In this document: piece after piece, positions 16,065 through 22,627 of the stretch
Position numbering within the stretch: the first letter of the stretch is position 1
How the letters are laid out: every line of letters begins with the position of its first letter
Assembly: GCA_946497905.1 (NCBI GenBank)
Contig: CAMMMI010000018.1
Location: 1 to 22,627, forward strand
Direction: 5' to 3'
DNA: 22,627 nucleotides
Source of the DNA: an uncultured Clostridium sp.
GTDB lineage: Bacteria; Bacillota; Clostridia; TANB77; CAG-508
Program-made: the position numbers and the translations under genes
Notes under the pieces: model-generated
Seen by the model: only the letters and a program-made list of their open reading frames with translations
The model's database searches: none
Told to the model about the DNA's origin: nothing

Positions 16065-17519
16065 ATGAAGAAAAGTATTGCAAAAAATTATATATATAAC
16101 TTAATATATCAAATGCTAACAATATTATTACCATTGATTACAACACCATATTTATCAAGAGTTCTAGGAGCAGAACCAATAGGTATATATGGATATACAA
16201 TTTCAATTGTTACATACTTTATTCTATTTGGAACATTAGGAATTTCAATGTATGGGCAAAGACAAATAGCATACTTGCAGCAAGACAAAAAAGAAAGAAG
16301 TAAGATTTTTTGGGAAATAATAATTATAAGAACAATTACTTTAAGTATTTCTATTCTATTATTTTATTTAGTATATGGTAGAAGTGGAGAATATGCTATT
16401 TATTATAGAATATTAATAGTTCAACTAGTTGCAAACTTATTTGATATAAGTTGGTTTTTTCAAGGATTAGAAGAATTTGATAAAACAGTAGTAAGAAATT
16501 TAATAGTAAAATTATTAAGCTTGGTACTAATATTTGTTGTAATAAAAACACCAGATGATTTATGGAAATACTTTGCTATATTTGTAGGAGCAGAATTATT
16601 AGGTAATATGACATTATGGTTGTATGTACCAAAATATATAGAAAAAATAAATATAAGAGAATTGGAATTAAAAAGCCATATAAAACCAACATTATCTTTA
16701 TTTATACCACAAATAGCAGTTCAAATTTATACAGTTTTAGACAAAACTATGATAGGAAAAATAACCAATGACATGGTAGAAGTAGGATATTATGAACAAG
16801 CACAAAAAATTATAAAAGCATCATTAACAGTTATAGTTGCACTTCAAACAGTTATGAATTCAAGAATTGCAAATGCATATGCAAGAAAAGATCAAAAAGA
16901 GATAAAAAAATGTTTAGAAAGTTCATTTAATTTTGTATGGTTTTTAACGATACCAATGATGTTTGGATTAATTGCAATATCATCTAAATTTGTACCTTGG
17001 TATTATGGAGAGGGGTTTGATGGCGTTATACCAATAATGATTGCAACAGCACCAATTTTAATACCAATCGGCCTAAATGGAATTACAGGGACACAATATT
17101 TGGTTCAAATAGGAAAACAAAAAATATACACTATATCTGTAATAGTAGGAGCAATAGTAAATGTGCTATTAAATTTAGTATTAATACATTTCTTTAAAGG
17201 CGTAGGGGCCGCAATTGCTTCAGTAATAGCAGAAACTATTATTCTCATTATACAATTAAAATACTTTAAAGAACAATTTACTATATTAGAAATACTAAAA
17301 TTATCGATAAAATGTTTAATTAGTGGAATAGTAATGTTTATTGTAGTATTTTTATTAGCAAACTATATGTCTGTAAGTATTATAAATACTCTAATACAGG
17401 CTATTGCAGGAATAATAACATATTTTATAATGCTGATAATTTTAAAATATCAATTTTTAAAAGATATATTAAATCAAGTAATATCGGGAGCTAAAAAAAA
17501 ATTAGGAAAGGAAAATTAA
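16065..17519 (+). CDS. Wzx-type polysaccharide flippase (PST family)
   Basis: A 484-residue protein with about 12-14 hydrophobic segments. The N-terminal pattern NYIYNLIYQ, then PLITTPYLSRVLGAEPIG (about 24-41), is the classic PST/MVF flippase start. It moves undecaprenyl-linked sugars across the membrane. Its presence next to an ABC exporter is best explained if it flips a lipid-linked side-chain sugar for the DUF2142 protein, as proposed for GacK in group A Streptococcus. A separate Wzx/Wzy product is an alternative, but I see no clear Wzy here. Ribosome binding site AGAAAGG at 16051-16057. Only four bases separate it from the next gene. Confidence 0.92.
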   Translation: MKKSIAKNYIYNLIYQMLTILLPLITTPYLSRVLGAEPIGIYGYTISIVTYFILFGTLGISMYGQRQIAYLQQDKKERSKIFWEIIIIRTITLSISILLFYLVYGRSGEYAIYYRILIVQLVANLFDISWFFQGLEEFDKTVVRNLIVKLLSLVLIFVVIKTPDDLWKYFAIFVGAELLGNMTLWLYVPKYIEKINIRELELKSHIKPTLSLFIPQIAVQIYTVLDKTMIGKITNDMVEVGYYEQAQKIIKASLTVIVALQTVMNSRIANAYARKDQKEIKKCLESSFNFVWFLTIPMMFGLIAISSKFVPWYYGEGFDGVIPIMIATAPILIPIGLNGITGTQYLVQIGKQKIYTISVIVGAIVNVLLNLVLIHFFKGVGAAIASVIAETIILIIQLKYFKEQFTILEILKLSIKCLISGIVMFIVVFLLANYMSVSIINTLIQAIAGIITYFIMLIILKYQFLKDILNQVISGAKKKLGKEN

Positions 17520-17523
17520 TAAT

Positions 17524-18435
17524 ATGAACAAAATCGTAGCTTTAGTTGTAACATATAATAGGAAACAATTATTAAAAGAGAATATAGAAGCTTTACTACA
17601 CCAAAACTATAAAGAATTTGATATTCTAATAGTAGATAATGCAAGTACAGATGGAACAGAAGAATTAGTTAAAGAATTAAAAAATGAAAGGATTATTTAT
17701 AAAAATACAGGAGCTAATCTTGGTGGGGCTGGAGGATTTAATTTTGGAGTAAAATATAGCATAGAAACAGGTTATGATTACTGTTGGCTAATGGATGATG
17801 ATACAATACCAAATAAAGACTCTTTGGAAGAATTAGTAAAAAATGCCAAAAAGTTAAATGATGAATTCTCGTATTTATGTAGCTATGTAGAATGGATAGA
17901 TGGAAAGCCATGTAAAATGAATATGCCAAGAATAGATAAAAAGTGGTTTGATTATGGGGAAAAGTTAAATGACAAGTTATTAAAAGTACTGAGTTGTACA
18001 TTTGTATCAGTATTTCTAAATTTAAAAGTAGTAAAGCATTTAGGACTACCAGTAAAAGAAATGTTCATATATGGAGATGACCATGAATATACACAAAGAA
18101 TTGGCATAGTAAAAGAGGGGTATTTAAGCTTTAATAGTGTTGTTGTACATAAAATGGGAAGTAATACAGGGTTTGATATAGTAAATATACCAAAAGAAAG
18201 AATATCAAGATATTATTATGATAGTAGAAATAGATTTTATAGAGTAAGAAAAAACGCACTATATGAAAAAATTGCATATATAGGTTGGATTGTAATATCT
18301 ATAGGAAGGATTATAAGAAAATCGAAAGATAGCAAATTAAAACGAATAGGAGTAATATTAAAAGGATTTTTTGCGGGAATAGTATTTAATCCAAAATTAG
18401 AATATGCTAAAATAAGAGAAGATAGTGGAAATTAA
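17524..18435 (+). CDS. GT2 glycosyltransferase, second galactofuranosyltransferase-like enzyme
   Basis: A 303-residue enzyme with ALVVTYNRKQLL (6-17), IVDNASTDGT (36-45), the glycine loop NLGGAGGF (65-72) and MDDDT (90-94) as the metal site; YGDDHEYTQR lies further on. It is clearly related in layout to the product of the gene at 15108, and the two flank the flippase. Related enzymes include GlfT1-type galactofuranosyltransferases and rhamnosyltransferases. Position just before glf supports galactofuranose as donor, but this is inference. The two enzymes may add successive residues or different linkages. Confidence 0.88.
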   Translation: MNKIVALVVTYNRKQLLKENIEALLHQNYKEFDILIVDNASTDGTEELVKELKNERIIYKNTGANLGGAGGFNFGVKYSIETGYDYCWLMDDDTIPNKDSLEELVKNAKKLNDEFSYLCSYVEWIDGKPCKMNMPRIDKKWFDYGEKLNDKLLKVLSCTFVSVFLNLKVVKHLGLPVKEMFIYGDDHEYTQRIGIVKEGYLSFNSVVVHKMGSNTGFDIVNIPKERISRYYYDSRNRFYRVRKNALYEKIAYIGWIVISIGRIIRKSKDSKLKRIGVILKGFFAGIVFNPKLEYAKIREDSGN

Positions 18436-18488
18436 TTAATGAAAATGTCAGGTATTTCAACTACTTGTGAGAAAAGGAGAGATAAAAT

Positions 18489-19592
18489 ATGAAAAAATAT
18501 GATTATTTAATAGTGGGAGCAGGATTATTTGGAGCAACATTTGCATATGAGATGGGGAAAATAGGAAAAAAATGTTTAGTGATAGACAGAAGAAATCATA
18601 TAGGAGGAAATATTTATTGTGAAAAAATAAATAATATTAATGTTCATAAATATGGTGCACATATTTTCCATACAAGTGATAAAGAAATATGGGACTATGT
18701 AAACCAATTTGCTGATTTTAACAATTATGTAAATTCACCGATAGCAAATTATAAAGGTGAAATTTATAATTTACCATTTAATATGAATACATTTTCTAAA
18801 TTATGGGGAGTTATAACGCCAAAAGAAGCAGAAGAAAAAATTGAAGAACAAAAAGCACAATTTAATATAACAGAACCAAAAAATTTAGAAGAACAAGCAA
18901 TATCTTTAGTTGGACAAGATATATATTTAAAATTAGTAAAAGAGTATACAGAAAAACAATGGGGAAGAGATTGTAAAGACTTACCATCATTTATTATAAA
19001 AAGATTACCGGTAAGATTTACTTATGACAATAATTACTTTAACGATAGATATCAAGGAATCCCTATTGGTGGATATAATGTAATTATAGAAAAAATGCTT
19101 GAAAAAGCAGATGTCGAACTTGGAATAGATTATCTACAAAATAAAGAAAAATATAATGAAATAGCAGAAAAAATATTATATACAGGTATGATAGATGAAT
19201 ATTTTGATTATAAATACGGAAATTTAGAATGGCGTTCACTAAAATTTGAAAATGAAATTTATGAAGACATAGACAATTATCAGGGAAATGCAGTTGTAAA
19301 TTATACAAGCCATGATCAAAAATATACAAGGATAATTGAACATAAACATTTTGAATTTAATAAATGTGAAGGAACAATTATAACAAAAGAATATCCAATG
19401 AACTGGAAATTAGGAGATGAAGCTTATTATCCAGTAAATGATGAAAAAAATAATACTTTATTTGAAAAATACAAAGAATTGGCTGATAAAGAAGAAAAAG
19501 TAACATTTGGTGGAAGACTTGGAAACTATAAATACTATGATATGGACAAAGTAATTAGAGCAGCATTAGATTTGGTTGAAAAACAAAAATAA
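18489..19592 (+). CDS. glf: UDP-galactopyranose mutase
   Basis: A flavoenzyme that converts UDP-galactopyranose to UDP-galactofuranose in the cytoplasm. The 367-residue length is typical. The FAD-binding GAGLFGA (10-16) and VIDRRNHIGGN (31-41) are present, as are HKYGAHIFHTS (53-63), the substrate-binding Arg in LPVRFTYDNNYF (R176) and in YTRIIEHKHF (R281), and FGGRLGNYKYYDMD near the end. It is the last gene of the operon, behind a 53-base gap with ribosome binding site AAAGGAG. It supplies the donor for the presumed galactofuranosyltransferases at 15108 and 17524. No clear terminator hairpin follows it. Confidence 0.97.
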   Translation: MKKYDYLIVGAGLFGATFAYEMGKIGKKCLVIDRRNHIGGNIYCEKINNINVHKYGAHIFHTSDKEIWDYVNQFADFNNYVNSPIANYKGEIYNLPFNMNTFSKLWGVITPKEAEEKIEEQKAQFNITEPKNLEEQAISLVGQDIYLKLVKEYTEKQWGRDCKDLPSFIIKRLPVRFTYDNNYFNDRYQGIPIGGYNVIIEKMLEKADVELGIDYLQNKEKYNEIAEKILYTGMIDEYFDYKYGNLEWRSLKFENEIYEDIDNYQGNAVVNYTSHDQKYTRIIEHKHFEFNKCEGTIITKEYPMNWKLGDEAYYPVNDEKNNTLFEKYKELADKEEKVTFGGRLGNYKYYDMDKVIRAALDLVEKQK

Positions 19593-19602
19593 GTGGAAAA
19601 AT

Positions 19603-19630
19603 TTGGACTTAATAAATGCTAGCATATAAA
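19603..19630 (+). promoter_or_regulatory. Possible promoter of the GH25 muramidase gene, with a palindrome in its spacer
   Basis: TTGGAC (19603-19608) and TATAAA (19625-19630) are 16 bases apart in the 101-base gap after glf. A perfect 10-base palindrome, ATGCTAGCAT (19616-19625), lies in the spacer and could be an operator. In such AT-rich DNA, chance matches to promoter boxes are common. Confidence 0.4.
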
Positions 19631-19693
19631 TAAAATTTATGATAAAATAAGAAAGATAAAATGTGTTAAGAATGTAAAGTAGAGGAGAAAAAC

Positions 19694-21922
19694 ATGGATA
19701 ATAAACTACTTGTTAAAATAATAGCAATATCAATAGTTATAATAATGCTATTTAGTAATATATCTTTAGCAGTTGAATCAATTGTCGAAAATGAGTCAGA
19801 TGAAAACAATACTTACCAAGAAGCAACAACACAAAATGTACTAAAAGAAAATAACGAAGAAAATAATAGAGCAAAAAATAATAAAAACGAAGAAAAAATT
19901 ACAACAGAAAATAAAGAAGAAAATAAAATAGAAGTAAAATATGAATATAATGAAAAAACTAATCAAGTAACAGCAACTATGATATCAACTGTTCCACTAA
20001 AAGATACAAAACCATCATGGACATTAAGTGAAGATAAACTAACATATACAAAGACATTTGGAGCAAATGATGATTATACAACAGATGTAGAAGACATATA
20101 TGGAAATAGAACAACAATTAGAATAACAATTACTCAAATAAAACAAATAGAAGATAAAACACCACCAGTTATTACAATGGAATATATTAAGAATACAAAT
20201 AACACAGTAACAGCAATAATGCATTCAAATGAACCACTAAAAGATACAAAACCATCATGGACATTAAGTGCAGATAAATTAAGCTATACAAAAACATTTG
20301 GAACTAATGAAGACTATATAACAAATGTCGAAGATCTATATGGAAATATAACAACAGTAAGAATAATAATTAATCAGATAACAAATGAAGAACTTTTTAC
20401 TATTACATTAGAATATAAGAAAAATGATAATAATACAGTAACAATAATAATGCATTCAAATGAACCACTAAAAGATACAAAACCATCATGGACATTAAGC
20501 GAAGATAAATTAAGTTATACAAAGACATTTGGGGCAAATGATACATATACAACAGATGTGGAAGATATATATGGAAATATTGTTACAGTAAAAATTGAAA
20601 TAACACAAATAGATGACAAAGGACCTGAAATACAATTACAATATGTATATGATTCTGTTAGTAATACAGTAGAGGTTACAATGAAATCAAATGAGGAAAT
20701 AAAAGATACAAAACCATCATGGACATTAAGTGAAGATAAATTAAGTTATACCAAAACATTTGGAGCAAATGATACATATACAACAGATATACAAGATATA
20801 TATGGAAATATCACTACAGTAAAAATCGAAGTAATACAAATAGATGATAAAGGCCCTGTAATTACTTTAGAATACATATATAATGCAGATGGAACAACAA
20901 CTGTTATAATGCATTCAAATGAAGAATTAGCACAAACAAAGCCATCATGGACTTTAAGTGAAGACAAATTAACATATACAAAAAGATTTGGGGCTGATGA
21001 CGAATATGCTACAGATGTAGAAGATATATATGGAAATGTTACTTGGGTGAAAATTAGAATTACAACAAAAAGTTACCAATACTCTAATACAGATTTTATT
21101 GTTAATGTAAAGTATCTATATGATTCTAATGACAAAGTAACTGTAAAACTTATATCTAACCATCCATTAAAAGATACAAAATCATCATGGACATTAAGTG
21201 AAGATAAAATGATTTATACAAGAGTGTTTTCAAATAATGATATTTATACAACAGATGTAGAAGATATATATGGAAATAAATTAACAGTTACTATAATAGT
21301 AGATTTCTTCAAAGATACACATAAAGGAATAGATGTATCAGAATATCAAAAGTTTATAGATTGGAGAACTGTAAAAAATTCAGGAATTGATTTTGCAATT
21401 ATTAGAGTAGGATATAGAGGATATGGGACTGGAAGAATTGTAGAAGATAGATTTTTTGCAAATAATATTCAAGAAGCCACAAAAGTAGGTATGGATATAG
21501 GATTTTACTTCTATTCTCAAGCAATTTCAGTGGAAGAAGCAGTACAAGAAGCACAATTTACATTACAATTATTATCTAAATATAATGTTCCAATCAAATA
21601 TCCAATTGCTATTGATACAGAAAGAACTCCTAATGGAACAGGAAGAGCAGATGTAATATCAAAAGAATTAAGGACAGAAGTTGTAAGAGCCTTTTGTAAT
21701 GAAATACAAAAAGCTGGATATAAAACTATGATTTATGCAAATAAAGATTGGTTACTAAATGATTTAAATATAACAGATTTAAATTATGATGTATGGTTAG
21801 CACATTATACCAATAAAACAGATTACCAATATCCATATACTATTTGGCAATATACAAGTACAGGCTCAGTAAATGGAATTGTTGGAAATGTAGATATGAA
21901 TATTGGCTATAAAAAGTACTAA
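19694..21922 (+). CDS. Secreted Ig-like repeat protein with C-terminal GH25 muramidase
   Basis: A 742-residue wall hydrolase. A signal peptide (hydrophobic 7-20, likely cut after SLA at 26) is followed by a charged, Asn/Glu-rich linker (27-78). Then come six Ig-like repeats whose cores start at residues 103, 183, 260, 337, 413 and 493, and a GH25 domain from 543 to 742. The GH25 acidic residues are visible: GIDVSEY (D547), AIDTE (D641, E643) and NVDMN (D734). GH25 enzymes cut the N-acetylmuramic acid to N-acetylglucosamine bond of peptidoglycan. No LPxTG or SLH motif is seen, so the repeats may be what holds it to the wall. The same repeat is fused to a peptidase at 1-2092. Ribosome binding site AGAGGAG at 19681-19687. 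Confidence 0.95.
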   Translation: MDNKLLVKIIAISIVIIMLFSNISLAVESIVENESDENNTYQEATTQNVLKENNEENNRAKNNKNEEKITTENKEENKIEVKYEYNEKTNQVTATMISTVPLKDTKPSWTLSEDKLTYTKTFGANDDYTTDVEDIYGNRTTIRITITQIKQIEDKTPPVITMEYIKNTNNTVTAIMHSNEPLKDTKPSWTLSADKLSYTKTFGTNEDYITNVEDLYGNITTVRIIINQITNEELFTITLEYKKNDNNTVTIIMHSNEPLKDTKPSWTLSEDKLSYTKTFGANDTYTTDVEDIYGNIVTVKIEITQIDDKGPEIQLQYVYDSVSNTVEVTMKSNEEIKDTKPSWTLSEDKLSYTKTFGANDTYTTDIQDIYGNITTVKIEVIQIDDKGPVITLEYIYNADGTTTVIMHSNEELAQTKPSWTLSEDKLTYTKRFGADDEYATDVEDIYGNVTWVKIRITTKSYQYSNTDFIVNVKYLYDSNDKVTVKLISNHPLKDTKSSWTLSEDKMIYTRVFSNNDIYTTDVEDIYGNKLTVTIIVDFFKDTHKGIDVSEYQKFIDWRTVKNSGIDFAIIRVGYRGYGTGRIVEDRFFANNIQEATKVGMDIGFYFYSQAISVEEAVQEAQFTLQLLSKYNVPIKYPIAIDTERTPNGTGRADVISKELRTEVVRAFCNEIQKAGYKTMIYANKDWLLNDLNITDLNYDVWLAHYTNKTDYQYPYTIWQYTSTGSVNGIVGNVDMNIGYKKY
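20000..21300 (+). repeat. Tandem Ig-like repeat array of the GH25 protein (six cores)
   Basis: Cores start at 20000, 20240, 20471, 20702, 20930 and 21170, spaced 240, 231, 231, 228 and 240 bp, always a multiple of three. The 35-codon core (KDTKPSWTLSEDK to D-I-Y-G) is nearly constant also at the DNA level, most clearly between the third and fourth copies. The linking part that leads into the next repeat varies. Confidence 0.9.
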
Positions 21923-21945
21923 AATATGGAGAAAGAGGTAAAGAA

Positions 21946-22627
21946 ATGATTAATAAAAAAAGTTATATCAAACAAACCATATTAGTAATAATGATAATAG
22001 TATTATTCTGTAATTTTAATATTATTTCTTATGCAGAAGCAATAAGTAATAATATTGATATGGTCCAAGCAAAAAACAATAACTTAGAAATAAATGTAGA
22101 ATATAAATATAATGCACAAAATAATACAGTAACAGTAAATATGCATTCAAATAATGAATTAAAGTACACAAAACCATCATGGACATTAAGTCAAGACAAG
22201 TTAACATATACAAAAACATTTGGTGCAAATGATATTTATGAAACACCAGTTGAAGATATATATGGAAACATTACAACAGTCAAGCTTGAAATAACACAAA
22301 TTAAACCAATTATTACAGTAGAGTATATAAAAAATAGTAACAATACAGTAACAGCAATAATGCACTCAACTGAAGAATTAAAAGATACAAAGCCATCATG
22401 GACACTAAGTCAAGATAGATTAAGCTATACAAAAACATTCGGAGCAAATGAAGATTACACAACAGATGTAGAAGATATATATGGAAATGTTGTAACAGTA
22501 AGAATAATAATTACTCAAATTGTTACTCAAGAACCTTTTAATATTAAGGTAGAATACAAGAAAAATGCTAATAATACAGTAACAGCAATAATGCATTCCA
22601 ATAGAGAATTAAAACATACAAAGCCAT
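21946..22627 (+). CDS. Start of a third secreted Ig-like repeat protein (3' end outside window)
   Basis: The frame from ATG 21946 stays open to the last base (227 residues visible). AAGAGG before it is a good ribosome binding site. A signal peptide (Lys-rich start, hydrophobic 11-28, likely cut after a small residue near 30-32) is followed by a short linker. Two complete Ig-like repeats follow, then the start of a third; the cores begin at 22162, 22381 and 22612. The core motif is slightly changed in places (KYTKPSWTLSQDK, KHTKP). Only 23 bases separate it from the GH25 gene and no terminator is seen, so the two are probably cotranscribed. A catalytic domain at the missing end is likely by analogy with its two relatives, but it cannot be seen. 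Confidence 0.92.
   Translation, partial: MINKKSYIKQTILVIMIIVLFCNFNIISYAEAISNNIDMVQAKNNNLEINVEYKYNAQNNTVTVNMHSNNELKYTKPSWTLSQDKLTYTKTFGANDIYETPVEDIYGNITTVKLEITQIKPIITVEYIKNSNNTVTAIMHSTEELKDTKPSWTLSQDRLSYTKTFGANEDYTTDVEDIYGNVVTVRIIITQIVTQEPFNIKVEYKKNANNTVTAIMHSNRELKHTKP
22162..22627 (+). repeat. Ig-like repeat array of the third protein (cut by window end)
   Basis: Cores at 22162, 22381 and 22612 are spaced 219 and 231 bp. Stretches such as the codons for NTVTAIMHS and TKPSWTLS closely match repeats in the GH25 gene just upstream. Confidence 0.85.

Noticed and set aside
20000..21300. CRISPR-like or phage-like repeat array
   Set aside because: Repeat spacing is 228-240 bp, always in frame, and encodes a protein module.

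Overview
The window is strongly AT-rich, all convincing genes lie on the + strand, and TGA is used as a stop (for example at the ends of the genes finishing at 4992 and 15083). AGGAGG-type ribosome binding sites are frequent. Together with Gram-positive style wall hydrolases this points to a low-GC Firmicute (Bacillota), probably a Clostridia-type gut or host-associated bacterium. That placement is inference. There is no rRNA, tRNA, CRISPR array, insertion sequence or phage gene in the window.

Region 1 (1-2884) holds the end of a secreted wall protein made of Ig-like repeats of about 75 residues followed by a zinc carboxypeptidase (M14) domain. Its reading frame is broken by an apparent 4-base insertion (CCGG, 786-789). 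A small membrane-anchored protein of unknown function follows after only 3 bases. Region 2 (2885-3153) is intergenic: three consecutive hairpins, the first terminator-like, then a consensus promoter.

Region 3 (3154-19592) is a tightly packed run of 14 genes, very likely one operon, for a surface polysaccharide. It encodes an ABC exporter (Wzm-like permease; Wzt-like ATPase with a C-terminal glycan-binding domain), several GT2 glycosyltransferases including a double-domain one, a nucleotidyltransferase-like protein, and a large protein that joins a methyltransferase, a kinase-like domain and a coiled coil (WbdD-like in layout). A second set of genes (DUF2142 GT-C-like membrane protein, polyprenyl-phosphate-type GT2, DUF2304 small membrane protein, Wzx flippase) resembles the side-chain module of streptococcal rhamnopolysaccharides (GacL/GacI/GacJ/GacK). 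UDP-galactopyranose mutase (glf) and two related GT2 enzymes suggest galactofuranose in the product. The working model is that a backbone is built in the cytoplasm, capped by the methyltransferase/kinase-like protein, recognised by the Wzt C-terminal domain and exported, then decorated outside with a lipid-carried sugar flipped by Wzx.

Region 4 (19593-22627) has a probable promoter and two more secreted proteins with the same Ig-like repeat: a complete GH25 muramidase and the start of a third protein running off the window. The polysaccharide operon is therefore flanked on both sides by hydrolases carrying one repeat family (15 core copies, counting the truncated last one). This suggests, without proving it, that the repeats act on or bind the same wall structure.
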